Positions 11,387 through 18,437 of a DNA stretch of 35,169 nt are shown one piece after another. Source of the stretch: a virus; IMG/VR virus record IMGVR_UViG_3300009370_000091, positions 1 through 35,169 of that record; one strand, 5' to 3'. Position numbers and translations under genes: made by a program. Within the stretch, counting starts at the first letter, position 1, and each line of letters begins with the position of its first letter. The notes under the pieces are model-generated. The model was not told the origin of the DNA. It was given only the letters and a program-made list of their open reading frames with translations, and did no database searches.

Positions 11387-12544
11387 ATGGATCTAGCATA
11401 CTCGCTTAATACCTTCTATTTTTTATTGTCTGGTGTCTTAGTTATGTTTATGGCGGCAGGCTTTACAATGTTAGAAGCAGGATCGGTTCGTTCAAAGAAT
11501 GTAATCGAAATTTTAATAAAGAATATCGCACTTTATAGTGTGGCTTCTATAACTTACCTACTACTAGGATATACATTAATGTATGGGTGGAGTGATCCTC
11601 CAGATCATGCTTTAATGGCAGACTTCTTCTTTCAAGCAGTCTTTGTAGCAACCGCAATGTCGGTAGTTTCAGGTGCAGTAGCAGAAAGAAAAAGACTTTG
11701 GACTTTCTTAGGGTTTGCAGCAATATTTACTGCTTTAATATACCCTATACAAGGTGCTTGGTCATGGGGTGGTGGTTTTCTAAGTGAATTAGGATTCTCA
11801 GACTTCGCAGGATCAGGTATAGTTCATATGGCAGGAGCAGCCGCGGCTTTAGCAGCAGTACTTTTGATTGGACCAAGGATAGGTAAGTATGATGAAAATG
11901 GAAACCCTCAACCAATACATGGTTCTAATGCAGTAGCCGTTACACTCGGAACTTTAGTTTTATGGTTTGGTTGGTTTGGATTTAATGGTGGATCTCAATT
12001 ATCTATTATAGGTATGGATAATGCTAATGCAGTAGCACAGATTTTTGTGAATACAAATACAGCAGCTGCCGCAGGACTTTTATCTGCTATGATATTATCT
12101 AAACTATGGTTAGGTAAAACCGCGTTAAATGCAGTATGTAATGGAGCTTTAGCAGGATTAGTAGTTATAACAGCAGATCCTGTAACACCTAGTCCTCAAA
12201 TGGCGGTTGTATATGGATCTTTAGGAGGATTATTAGTACCACTTTCAATGAGTTATCTTGAAAAGTGGGGAATTGATGACCCAGTAGGAGCAATAAGCGT
12301 GCATGGAGTAGCAGGTATATTAGGACTTATGTTAGTACCAATACTAAATACAGATGCAACTTTTTTAGCACAGGGTATAGGAACTTTAAGTATATTTAGT
12401 TTTGTCTTCGGAACTTCTTATGCAGTATGGTTTATAATGAAGAAAACAATAGGAATTAGACCAACAAGAGAAGAAGAAGTAGGCGGACAAGATATGTGGG
12501 AAACAGGTAATAGTGCTTATCCCGAATTTATGAAACAACAATGA
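11387..12544 (+). CDS. amt: Ammonium transporter, Amt/MEP/Rh family
   Basis: A 385-residue polytopic membrane protein, close to full length for Amt, with about 11 membrane helices. The substrate-site elements are intact: DFAGSGIVHMAGA carries the conserved Asp and first pore His, and ISVHGVAGILG the second pore His; WFGWFGFNGGS and the SGAVAER segment correspond to the gate and recruitment-site regions. It conducts ammonium across the inner membrane. No GlnK-type regulator is seen nearby. It has AAAAGGA before the ATG and an ATGA overlap with the next gene. It is probably used to raise nitrogen supply during infection (inference). Confidence 0.96.
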   Translation: MDLAYSLNTFYFLLSGVLVMFMAAGFTMLEAGSVRSKNVIEILIKNIALYSVASITYLLLGYTLMYGWSDPPDHALMADFFFQAVFVATAMSVVSGAVAERKRLWTFLGFAAIFTALIYPIQGAWSWGGGFLSELGFSDFAGSGIVHMAGAAAALAAVLLIGPRIGKYDENGNPQPIHGSNAVAVTLGTLVLWFGWFGFNGGSQLSIIGMDNANAVAQIFVNTNTAAAAGLLSAMILSKLWLGKTALNAVCNGALAGLVVITADPVTPSPQMAVVYGSLGGLLVPLSMSYLEKWGIDDPVGAISVHGVAGILGLMLVPILNTDATFLAQGIGTLSIFSFVFGTSYAVWFIMKKTIGIRPTREEEVGGQDMWETGNSAYPEFMKQQ

Positions 12545-12720
12545 AAGAACAATTTTATAAAATAGAAATTATATGTGAGTGGGATAATGAAAAGAAGATC
12601 ACTCTAGGAAATCTAATGGCTAAAGGTAAAGAGCCCCTTTCCGTAGATATAACACCAATAGATATTGAAACAGACCAATTTAAGTGGGTCAAAGCAGCAA
12701 AGAGTTTAGATGAACTTTAA
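12541..12720 (+). CDS. Unknown protein, 59 aa
   Basis: It starts in an ATGA overlap with the Amt stop. The protein is a hydrophilic alpha/beta mini-protein (EQFYKIEIICEWDNEKKI, DIETDQFKWVKAAKSL). It overlaps the next gene by 11 nt. Not GlnK-like. Function unknown; translational coupling to amt is notable. Confidence 0.6.
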   Translation: MKEQFYKIEIICEWDNEKKITLGNLMAKGKEPLSVDITPIDIETDQFKWVKAAKSLDEL

Positions 12721-12910
12721 TCATTTAAAGGAAACAAACGAAACTTATTTCGAACACGCAAAATGTGCTAGTTTATATTCTCTGCTTTTTCTAGGGTTAA
12801 GTATTGTAAGTATAATTCATGCAATATTTCCCTTTATATTCTATACCACAGTATCAGATAAATTGGAAGAGATGCAGAAACATTTAGAAGAACGTAGATG
12901 TGGAATGTAG
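12710..12910 (+). CDS. Small membrane protein, DUF6356-like
   Basis: A 66-residue protein: HLKETNETYFEHAKCA, then the span SLYSLLFLGLSIVSIIHAIF, then PFIFYTTVSDKLEEM. The order HL-x-E-x-NETYFEH, IHAxFPFxF, T-x-S is what I know as the DUF6356 family, found in bacteria and marine phages. Function unknown. It overlaps the preceding gene. Confidence 0.7.
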   Translation: MNFNHLKETNETYFEHAKCASLYSLLFLGLSIVSIIHAIFPFIFYTTVSDKLEEMQKHLEERRCGM

Positions 12911-12940
12911 ATCAAAGCTCGAAAGAGATGGGAGAAAGAA

Positions 12941-13123
12941 ATGATACAATTAGTAAAAGCAAAAGAATGGATTGAAGCTAGAATAGCGGAAAGAACTTCT
13001 TGGGACGGAGTTAGTATTATAGCACTTAGTATTGCTATAGTAGTAGCCTCTCCCATAGCGAAGTGGATAGCCTATGCAGGATTAGTCTACGGGTTATACA
13101 CTTTAGTTAAGGAACAAAAATGA
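12941..13123 (+). CDS. Small membrane protein, 60 aa
   Basis: GGAGAAAG precedes the ATG. An amphipathic N-terminus (VKAKEWIEARIAERTSWDGV) is followed by two short hydrophobic segments (SIIALSIAIVVASPIAKWI and AYAGLVYGLYTLV). It overlaps the next gene by 4 nt. Location between spanins and another two-span protein makes a role in lysis possible. No holin family can be assigned. Confidence 0.65.
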   Translation: MIQLVKAKEWIEARIAERTSWDGVSIIALSIAIVVASPIAKWIAYAGLVYGLYTLVKEQK

Positions 13124-13497
13124 ACGAAAACGAACGTTTTAGTGGCGATATGAGCCGAAACGAAGTTGAATTGGATCTTAATAAATTCATGGCAATGGTT
13201 ACCGAGATAGGTGAACTAAAAGCAAAGATCATGGAGATGGAAATGGCTCAAGAGCCTGAGAATCCGTGGCAAAGATGGATATGGTTATCTAACATGGTAG
13301 ATGCGTGGAGAATATTTCCACGAGCCTTCCTAAGTGTATATATGTTTTTATTATATTACTCTACACTTTGGTTTATGGAATTACCAGAGCCAACATTAGA
13401 ACAATCTGGACTTATTAGTATTATAGTAGGTGCAGGAGCAGCTTGGTTTGGTTTATATGCTGGAACCGCTAAAGATAAAATTAATAGCAAAGGCTAG
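13120..13497 (+). CDS. Two-span membrane protein, holin candidate
   Basis: A 125-residue protein. The N-terminal third is a coiled coil (EVELDLNKFMAMVTEIGEL to MEMAQEPENPW), followed by two membrane spans (about residues 68-86, FLSVYMFLLYYSTLWFM, and about 98-116, ISIIVGAGAAWFGLYAG) and a short basic tail. That topology fits several holins; the endolysin is on the other strand about 7 kb away. A structural or membrane-tethering role is equally possible. Confidence 0.65.
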   Translation: MNENERFSGDMSRNEVELDLNKFMAMVTEIGELKAKIMEMEMAQEPENPWQRWIWLSNMVDAWRIFPRAFLSVYMFLLYYSTLWFMELPEPTLEQSGLISIIVGAGAAWFGLYAGTAKDKINSKG

Positions 13498-13506
13498 GAT
13501 TTAATT

Positions 13507-13746
13507 ATGAAATCACAAGTAGTAAATATAATAGGGAAAACGTTAGGGATACCTATAGCAGATGTAAAAATGAGTGCTCATTTTATGAATGATCTAGGGT
13601 GTGATTCCTTAGATACAGTAGAATTAGTAATGGTTTTAGAAGATCATTTTGATATAGAAATACCTGATCATGAGGCAGAACAAATGGAAACAGTAGGATC
13701 CGTAGTTAATTTCATAACTCATGCGTTAGAAACTAGAAATATGTAA
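13507..13746 (+). CDS. acpP: Acyl carrier protein
   Basis: A 79-residue ACP with the phosphopantetheine serine in LGCDSLDTVELVM (the DSL motif), then the typical acidic helix (EDHFDIEIPDHEAEQM) and the final VGSVVNFI. The length equals bacterial AcpP. It carries fatty-acyl chains in fatty acid synthesis. Phage use might be to shift lipid synthesis or to act as an interaction hub; ACP has many protein partners. A strong stem-loop follows it. Confidence 0.94.
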   Translation: MKSQVVNIIGKTLGIPIADVKMSAHFMNDLGCDSLDTVELVMVLEDHFDIEIPDHEAEQMETVGSVVNFITHALETRNM

Positions 13747-13752
13747 TAATAA

Positions 13753-13782
13753 CAGAAGCCTGAATACCCCAACAGGCTTCTG
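13753..13782 (+). terminator. Stem-loop after acpP
   Basis: CAGAAGCCTG (13753-13762) pairs perfectly with CAGGCTTCTG (13773-13782) around AATACCCCAA. It is a very stable 10-bp stem without a T-run. Either a terminator of unusual type, a processing site or a 3'-end stabiliser. No promoter is visible immediately after it, so transcription may read through to the genes that follow. Confidence 0.6.
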
Positions 13783-13815
13783 TATAAAATAATGGGGATT
13801 AACCGATAGGATAAA

Positions 13816-13980
13816 ATGTTAGTATTATACACAGAGAAACAATTAGAAACAGCTTACCGAATATTTATAGCAGACTACGAGGGAACAATAGTTCCAGATC
13901 TAGAGGCTTTCAGAGTATTATTTGAAGCAAGTGAAGAACTACAAGAATTAGCCTATCACGAAGAAATAACGATACATTAA
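13816..13980 (+). CDS. Unknown acidic protein, 54 aa
   Basis: AGGA stands 4 nt before the ATG. It is a short, mostly helical acidic protein (KQLETAYRIFIADYEG, FRVLFEASEELQEL). No motif. It ends 13 nt before the peroxiredoxin gene and is probably cotranscribed with it. Confidence 0.65.
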   Translation: MLVLYTEKQLETAYRIFIADYEGTIVPDLEAFRVLFEASEELQELAYHEEITIH

Positions 13981-13993
13981 TTAGGAGAAAATT

Positions 13994-14497
13994 ATGTTAT
14001 CAGTAGGAAATGTATTTCCATACTTTGAGTTACAAGGTGTGGATCATAATAATAATATGGTAAATGTCACAGATGATGATCTTGAAGGGAAATGGGCAGT
14101 AATTTATTTTTACCCAAAAGACTTTACCTTTATATGCCCAACAGAAATAGCTGCAATGGACGAAATATCTAGAGTTTGTAGAGTTATTGGTATAAGTGGA
14201 GATAATGAGTTTTGTAAACTTGCTTGGAAAGAAAGTAATCCAATGATTGCAAATATCCAACACGTTTTAGCCGCAGATTGTGGTTTAGAATTATCTCATG
14301 GATTAGGTATAGTGGAGTCAGGAGTTTGTTTAAGAGCAACCTTTATTATTGATCCAGAAGGAATAATTCAGCATGTATCAGTAAATGCCTTAGATACAGG
14401 AAGAAACGCAGATGAAGTTCTTAGAACTGTACAAGCACTACAAGCTGGTGGATTAACTGGCTGTAATTGGCAAGAAGGAGAGGACTTCGTAGGATAA
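13994..14497 (+). CDS. Peroxiredoxin (AhpC/TSA family)
   Basis: A 167-residue protein. The peroxidatic cysteine is in FYPKDFTFICPTE (P-x-x-x-T/S-x-x-C pattern), and a C-terminal cysteine in LTGCNWQEGEDFV is placed like the resolving cysteine of AhpC-type enzymes. LRATFIIDPEGIIQ is the usual strand-helix before it. It reduces peroxides and lowers oxidative damage; together with glutaredoxin and the Fe-S carrier it points to redox maintenance in the infected cell. AGGAG precedes the ATG. Confidence 0.93.
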   Translation: MLSVGNVFPYFELQGVDHNNNMVNVTDDDLEGKWAVIYFYPKDFTFICPTEIAAMDEISRVCRVIGISGDNEFCKLAWKESNPMIANIQHVLAADCGLELSHGLGIVESGVCLRATFIIDPEGIIQHVSVNALDTGRNADEVLRTVQALQAGGLTGCNWQEGEDFVG

Positions 14498-14652
14498 TGG
14501 AAAAGATGAAAGGATTCCAAGCGGATTTCTTTAATGGTTGGGAAGAAGATGGAGAACCTGTACCAGTCTTAAAAAAATCTATAGTTATAGGAACAAAGAT
14601 TGAAGAAAAGAATCTTTGGAAAAGAATTAGAGAGTTTTTAAGGAGAAGGTAA
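14497..14652 (+). CDS. Small protein, 51 aa, unknown
   Basis: The ATG at 14497 overlaps the peroxiredoxin stop (TAATG); an extension to 14467 inside the peroxiredoxin gene is rejected. The protein has an aromatic acidic start (GFQADFFNGWEEDGE) and a basic end (KRIREFLRRR). It abuts the next gene in another TAATG overlap. Confidence 0.6.
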   Translation: MEKMKGFQADFFNGWEEDGEPVPVLKKSIVIGTKIEEKNLWKRIREFLRRR

Positions 14653-15338
14653 TGGCAGTAAAAGCAAAGGCTCATGAGAAACTAGACGATACAAATGTTG
14701 AAAGAGTACTAAATTCTTTAGAAGCTGAGAAACCAGTAACAAAGAAAGAAGCCTGTGAGATGTTAAACATAGCTTATAATACCACTAGATTAAATAAGAT
14801 TATAGTTGAGTTTAAAGAAAAAAGAGAATACAGACGAAATAGAATGGATCAGAATAAGGGCAAAATTGCCACTAATGCTGATATAAAAGAAGTCGTAGTA
14901 AATTATCTTATGGGAATGAATTTTGCAGAAATTTCTAGACAGATGTATCGTTCTCCAACTTTTGTGAAAAACATTGTAGATAGAGTAGGAGTACCTACAA
15001 AAGTAGCAATTGGAGAAGAATTTATAGTACCAGACGAGTGTGTAAAGTACGAATTTGATGAAGGCGAATGGGTCTGGTTTAATGATCCACACCCAGATTG
15101 TAGAGGTGGTAAAGCAGGTCAAATAGTAAGACAAGTAAAATCTAAACGAGCTATAAAGGAAGGGTATAAAGCCTACAAGATAAAATATTGGATACCATTA
15201 GAATGGCAAGAAAGCTTTTGGCTACCGTGGTGGCCTGGTATTAGAAGATTTAGTGGTTGGACAATTAAACCCTCTTATAGTATCGGAAGTATACAACATT
15301 TAGTAGATGAGTACGATTTAAATACAGAAGCCTTATGA
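14652..15338 (+). CDS. Putative DNA-binding regulator, 228 aa
   Basis: Residues about 25-55 (KPVTKKEACEMLNIAYNTTR) and 78-115 (MNFAEISRQMYRSPTFVKNI) each read as a helix-turn-helix, the second like resolvase or sigma-type HTH (EIxxxMxRSPTxVKxIVxRVG). The C-terminal half is rich in Trp/Tyr (DEGEWVWFNDPHPDCRGGK, AYKIKYWIPLEWQ, LPWWPGI) and may be a small beta barrel. It resembles no named phage transcription factor I know. A role in late or middle transcription is plausible (inference). GGAG precedes the start. Confidence 0.7.
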   Translation: MAVKAKAHEKLDDTNVERVLNSLEAEKPVTKKEACEMLNIAYNTTRLNKIIVEFKEKREYRRNRMDQNKGKIATNADIKEVVVNYLMGMNFAEISRQMYRSPTFVKNIVDRVGVPTKVAIGEEFIVPDECVKYEFDEGEWVWFNDPHPDCRGGKAGQIVRQVKSKRAIKEGYKAYKIKYWIPLEWQESFWLPWWPGIRRFSGWTIKPSYSIGSIQHLVDEYDLNTEAL

Positions 15339-15415
15339 ACCCTATATGGTTAATATGGCTAGGAGTTATCATAGTGATAATTATAAAAGATATAAGGTTA
15401 TTATATGGAAGTTAA
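15335..15415 (+). CDS. Tiny membrane peptide, 26 aa
   Basis: It starts in an ATGA overlap with the preceding gene and ends inside the next one. Nearly the whole peptide is one span (MNPIWLIWLGVIIVIIIK) with a short basic tail. Coupling on both sides supports it; function unknown. Confidence 0.5.
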   Translation: MNPIWLIWLGVIIVIIIKDIRLLYGS

Positions 15416-15731
15416 AAAGAAAATAGTCAGTTTTCTAGGCAAAGTAAAACCTGCCATTAGAAAAACTAAAACATTTTTAGAAAGAATTAATAAAGGTATT
15501 ATTAATATTGGGATATGGATATTAAGTTTATTCGAAAAACACCAACAACTTAGAGTAAGATATAATCAGTATGATGTAGAAGGTAAAATTATTGATAATA
15601 TGGTTAGAGTATTTGAAGTACGAAAAATGTATAAATGTACACCTAAACATATGAGATTTAAGGTTATGAGTGGTAAAATGGTGGAACTTAAAACAACCAG
15701 TCCTATGGACTATATATTAGAAGATTTATAA
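15405..15731 (+). CDS. Unknown basic protein, 108 aa
   Basis: A basic N-terminus (KKKIVSFLGKVKPAIRKTK), an amphipathic or membrane-associating stretch (GIINIGIWILSLFEKH), then a small beta-rich domain (VFEVRKMYKCTPKHMRFKV, KMVELKTTSPMDYIL). No known family. Starts in the end of the tiny membrane peptide gene; stop overlaps the next start. Confidence 0.65.
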   Translation: MEVKKKIVSFLGKVKPAIRKTKTFLERINKGIINIGIWILSLFEKHQQLRVRYNQYDVEGKIIDNMVRVFEVRKMYKCTPKHMRFKVMSGKMVELKTTSPMDYILEDL

Positions 15732-16000
15732 TGTCAGAATTATTAACATATTATGCAGTTTTTGCCTTAAGTGGTGGTTTAGTATGTACTTGGGCATTAT
15801 TTAGACCTTCAATGTATATAGTAGAAGATAATCACCCTAATAGTAAAGTTCTTAAACATAAGTTAGTAGCAGGTATTAGTTTTTTTGTATTTTCAACAGC
15901 AATGGCTCCCTTTATGATACCTTGCTTGTATTATGAAGAGCATTTTATAGATACATTTGTAAATAACCTATTAAAAATAGATTCAAAAAATACTTCTTGA
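15731..16000 (+). CDS. Two-span membrane protein, 89 aa
   Basis: Two hydrophobic segments (LLTYYAVFALSGGLVCTWALF and GISFFVFSTAMAPFMIPCLYY) flank a polar loop. Function unknown. Its TGA stop is part of the -35 hexamer of the promoter for the next unit. Confidence 0.7.
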   Translation: MSELLTYYAVFALSGGLVCTWALFRPSMYIVEDNHPNSKVLKHKLVAGISFFVFSTAMAPFMIPCLYYEEHFIDTFVNNLLKIDSKNTS

Positions 16001-16025
16001 CAATTATGTTAAAAAATATTATAAT
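15997..16025 (+). promoter_or_regulatory. Consensus sigma70 promoter
   Basis: TTGACA (15997-16002), 17 bp, TATAAT (16020-16025), followed by ATATCTATAAAAA. The -35 contains the TGA stop (15998-16000) of the preceding gene. Serves the coiled-coil gene at 16068 and the SANT-like gene at 16247. Confidence 0.9.
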
Positions 16026-16067
16026 ATATCTATAAAAACTCGAAAAAGCAATTTATATAGGATACCA

Positions 16068-16244
16068 ATGGAAAAATATGACACACTAAAAGCATGGGGG
16101 ATAGATAAAGTTAATTCTGTTGCTAAGACCCACCATGAAAGAACTGTCAAAGAATTAACAGAACAGGTATATAGAGCATATGCTCGAATTAAAGAACTTT
16201 CAGAGGAAAATAATCAACTTAAAAAGAAACTAAAGGAGATATAA
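16068..16244 (+). CDS. Coiled-coil protein, 58 aa
   Basis: First gene behind the promoter, AGGA about 6 nt before the ATG. The second half is a coiled coil (RIKELSEENNQLKKKLKEI). It precedes the SANT-like gene at 16247 by 2 nt. This repeats the pairing of a short coiled-coil gene with a SANT-like gene at 3164/3402, so the two may act together (inference). Confidence 0.7.
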   Translation: MEKYDTLKAWGIDKVNSVAKTHHERTVKELTEQVYRAYARIKELSEENNQLKKKLKEI

Positions 16245-16246
16245 AA

Positions 16247-16594
16247 ATGGCTTGGACAGACGAAAGTAAAGAAATGGCTATAGACATGTACACTTCTGCT
16301 GATGCTACACCTGAAACAAGTATGGAAATTGTTAAAGATATAGCTGAAGAATTAGAGGAATCACCAAATGGTGTAAGAATGATTCTTACTAGAGCTGGAG
16401 TTTATGTCAAGAAGAACCCTTCAAAAGCTAATGGAAGCACAGGCGGTGGAGGACGAGTAAGCAAAGCTGAATGTCATCAACAACTTGTAGACGCAGTAGC
16501 TAGTATAGGTGGTTCACTAGATATGAATATCATTGACAAGATATCTGGTAAAGCAGCGAAGCATATCGCTGAGCAAATTACAAGTTCTAACTAG
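16247..16594 (+). CDS. SANT/Myb-like HTH protein, family copy 3
   Basis: A 115-residue, diverged member: AWTDESKEMAIDMYTS (helix 1 with the Trp), TSMEIVKDIAEELEES (helix 2), PNGVRMILTRAGVYVKK (recognition helix, compare SIIAKLSREGIY). A Gly/Ser linker (NGSTGGGGR) separates it from a C-terminal helical domain. AAGGAG lies 7-8 nt before the ATG. It is followed by a strong stem-loop, so this two-gene unit is discrete. Probable DNA-binding regulator or architectural protein (inference). Confidence 0.78.
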   Translation: MAWTDESKEMAIDMYTSADATPETSMEIVKDIAEELEESPNGVRMILTRAGVYVKKNPSKANGSTGGGGRVSKAECHQQLVDAVASIGGSLDMNIIDKISGKAAKHIAEQITSSN

Positions 16595-16599
16595 AACTT

Positions 16600-16640
16600 A
16601 GGGCGACATTAATCCGATTTCGAAAGGTGAGTCGCCCTTT
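16600..16640 (+). terminator. Intrinsic terminator-like stem-loop
   Basis: AGGGCGAC (16600-16607) pairs with GTCGCCCT (16631-16638), with an inner CC/GG hairpin, then TTT at 16638-16640 and ACTATA. The stem is strong, the T-run short. Confidence 0.7.
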
Positions 16641-16770
16641 ACTATACCCAAAAATAGTACCATAGAATTTCAGGATATAAATTCCCTGAAGCAACTCTTA
16701 AATCCCAGCAAGAATTAAGAAGTTAGCAACACCGTAGTTATTAAATTACTTAATAATATAAGGTGTTCAT
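16641..16770 (+). promoter_or_regulatory. Structured leader hiding a ribosome-binding site
   Basis: TTCAGG 16669-16674/16685-16690; AACTCTTAA 16693-16701 with TTAAGAAGTT 16715-16724 (one bulge); AACACC 16728-16733 with GGTGTT 16762-16767, enclosing TTATTAA 16738-16744/16750-16756. The last stem covers the AAGGTG ribosome site (16760-16765) of the GTG-initiated gene at 16771. No promoter of the common set is seen in it, so the RNA probably comes from read-through of the upstream stem-loop. Confidence 0.5.
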
Positions 16771-17052
16771 GTGGAAAAAAATGAATTTATAGAGAGAGTA
16801 AAAAGATGTGGAGACGCTGTAATTACTTACCGAAGTACAAACTCACGGAAGTTAAAATATAATGTCTGTACACTAGATTTTACTACTCCTCATATACAAC
16901 GAAAGCACAATCGTGCGAAAGAAACTAAAGATACAGTTCTGTTATTCTGTTGGGATACAGATTCCTACAGATTATTGCGTCCTGCAAATGTAACAAGTAT
17001 CGTTCCCTTAAATTCAATTCTAAAGAACAAAGGAGTACATGACGAATGGTAG
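16771..17052 (+). CDS. Unknown protein, 93 aa, GTG start
   Basis: GTG at 16771 with AAGGTG 5 nt upstream; no better start nearby. The protein has a short basic N-terminus, a CTLDFTTPHIQRKHNRAKE stretch and a firm hydrophobic core (TVLLFCWDTDSYRLLRPANV). It looks like a small beta barrel or nucleic acid-binding fold but no family is recognised. The upstream leader can form a hairpin over the ribosome site, so translation may be controlled. It overlaps the next gene by 7 nt. Confidence 0.7.
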   Translation: MEKNEFIERVKRCGDAVITYRSTNSRKLKYNVCTLDFTTPHIQRKHNRAKETKDTVLLFCWDTDSYRLLRPANVTSIVPLNSILKNKGVHDEW

Positions 17053-17354
17053 ATATATGGCAAGAACCAGAGATGTATTCTAGAATTATTCATGAAAAAG
17101 AAGACGGACTGGAACAAATAAGATTAACTGTAAATACCTTTAGAGAGATAGAATATTTACACCTAAGAAAATATTATTTAGATTTTAACGAAGAGTGGAA
17201 ACCCTCCAAAGACGGCATATCCATGCCTCTTAACTTAACAAATTCCTACGAATTATTCGCAGCTCTAGTAGAAATACTATCTCTTGCTGAGAGCAAAGAT
17301 ATGATTACCGAACAATTCGGAGAAATTTTCAACGAAGTTTACAATAGTTCTTGA
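17046..17354 (+). CDS. PC4-like ssDNA-binding transcription cofactor
   Basis: A 102-residue protein. Residues about 22-60 match the PC4/p15 fold pattern: LEQIRLTVNTFREIEYLHL, RKYYLDFNEEWKPSKDGISM. The order I-R-x-x-V-N-x-F, R-x-Y-Y-x-D, E-W-K-P-x-K-x-G-I is the signature. PC4-like proteins bind single-stranded DNA, act in transcription or repair, and occur in phages. The C-terminal half is helical and acidic. Its TGA stop lies inside the next promoter. Confidence 0.8.
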   Translation: MVDIWQEPEMYSRIIHEKEDGLEQIRLTVNTFREIEYLHLRKYYLDFNEEWKPSKDGISMPLNLTNSYELFAALVEILSLAESKDMITEQFGEIFNEVYNSS

Positions 17355-17379
17355 CAAAAAGGTTCATTTTTAGTATAAT
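17351..17379 (+). promoter_or_regulatory. Consensus sigma70 promoter
   Basis: TTGACA (17351-17356), 17 bp, TATAAT (17374-17379), then ATTCCTATAAATT. The TGA stop (17352-17354) of the PC4-like gene is within the -35. Drives the ligase N-terminal gene with a short leader of about 24 nt. Confidence 0.9.
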
Positions 17380-17409
17380 ATTCCTATAAATTCAAAATTT
17401 GGGAAAAAA

Positions 17410-18402
17410 ATGAGCATAGAAAAGTTATTAGAACGCGCAAGTAAAGCCTACTACGAAGGTAACCCAATCATGCACGACTGGGAATTTGATGCTATAGAAA
17501 GTAGAGCACAAATCAATCGAATAGGTTATAAAACTAAAGATGGTGTAAAACATATGCACAGACTCTATAGTTTACAAAAAATATTTGAAGGAGAAGAATT
17601 CCCCATAGCTAATGCTGATTTAATTGAAACCCCTAAACTAGATGGAGCTTGTGTTAGTTTACTTTATAAAGAAGGTTATCTAACACAAGCCCTAACAAGG
17701 GGTGATGGTATTGTAGGAATAGATATTACAGATAAAATATTTTATTCAGATATAGTACCAAATGAATGTAAAAACGCAAGTTTAGAATGGAACCCAGATG
17801 ATACATGGGTTCAGGTCACGGGAGAAGTCGTTGCTCCCAAATCAAAACTAAACTCTAGAAATTATGCTGCAGGTGCACTAAATCTGAAAGATAATAAAGA
17901 GTTTGCCTCCCGTGACTTAACATTCGTAGCATATGATGTAAAATGGGAAAATCCTACAGAATATCAAATGAGTAATAAATGGACATATAAAGATGATATG
18001 TCTATGCTACAAATATTTGGGTTTAATACAGTAATAGATTCAGAATGGCAAGAGTTCCCTCATGATGGAAGGGTATTTAGAATTAACAATACAATAGAAT
18101 TTGAGAAAATGGGCTATACTGCCCACCATCCTCGAGGAGCTTTTGCTCTTAAACAACAACAAGAAACTAAGCAAACAATTTTAAAGGACGTAGAATGGCA
18201 GGTAGGAAAAAGCGGTCAGGTATCGCCAGTAGCCATACTAGAACCAGTCCGTATAGGTGGAGCAGTCGTAAGACGAGCAACCCTTCATAATATTGCATTT
18301 ATTGAAGATTTAGGATTAGAAATTGGTTGCAAGGTAGAAATCATTAGATCTGGAGAAATCATACCTAGAATTGTGGGAGTCATCCCAAAAAATAATTCTT
18401 GA
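17410..18402 (+). CDS. ligA: NAD-dependent DNA ligase, N-terminal (adenylation and OB) subunit
   Basis: 330 residues. Domain Ia is at the start (SKAYYEGNPIMHDWEFDAIE), the adenylation domain carries the nucleophile K76 in KLDG (ETPKLDGACVSLLY), motif RGDG follows (TRGDGIVGIDIT) and the OB fold ends the protein (GQVSPVAILEPVRIGG, GCKVEIIRSGEIIPRI). The zinc finger, HhH and BRCT regions of a full LigA are missing here and encoded by the next gene. Phage T5 also splits its NAD ligase in two, so this can be a functional two-subunit enzyme. It seals nicks using NAD. Confidence 0.93.
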   Translation: MSIEKLLERASKAYYEGNPIMHDWEFDAIESRAQINRIGYKTKDGVKHMHRLYSLQKIFEGEEFPIANADLIETPKLDGACVSLLYKEGYLTQALTRGDGIVGIDITDKIFYSDIVPNECKNASLEWNPDDTWVQVTGEVVAPKSKLNSRNYAAGALNLKDNKEFASRDLTFVAYDVKWENPTEYQMSNKWTYKDDMSMLQIFGFNTVIDSEWQEFPHDGRVFRINNTIEFEKMGYTAHHPRGAFALKQQQETKQTILKDVEWQVGKSGQVSPVAILEPVRIGGAVVRRATLHNIAFIEDLGLEIGCKVEIIRSGEIIPRIVGVIPKNNS

Positions 18403-18427
18403 CAAGAGATCTCTGATTTGATATAAT
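18399..18427 (+). promoter_or_regulatory. Sigma70 promoter between the two ligase genes
   Basis: TTGACA (18399-18404), 17 bp, TATAAT (18422-18427). The -35 overlaps the TGA stop (18400-18402) of the first ligase gene. The expected start of transcription is only a few nt before the ATG at 18438, so the mRNA from here would be almost leaderless unless a later start is used. Confidence 0.88.
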
Positions 18428-18437
18428 ATATAAATAA

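Noticed and set aside
12841-13056. Minus-strand 71-aa frame opposite the small membrane genes
   Set aside because: It is antisense to two coupled plus-strand genes and has no ribosome site or promoter.
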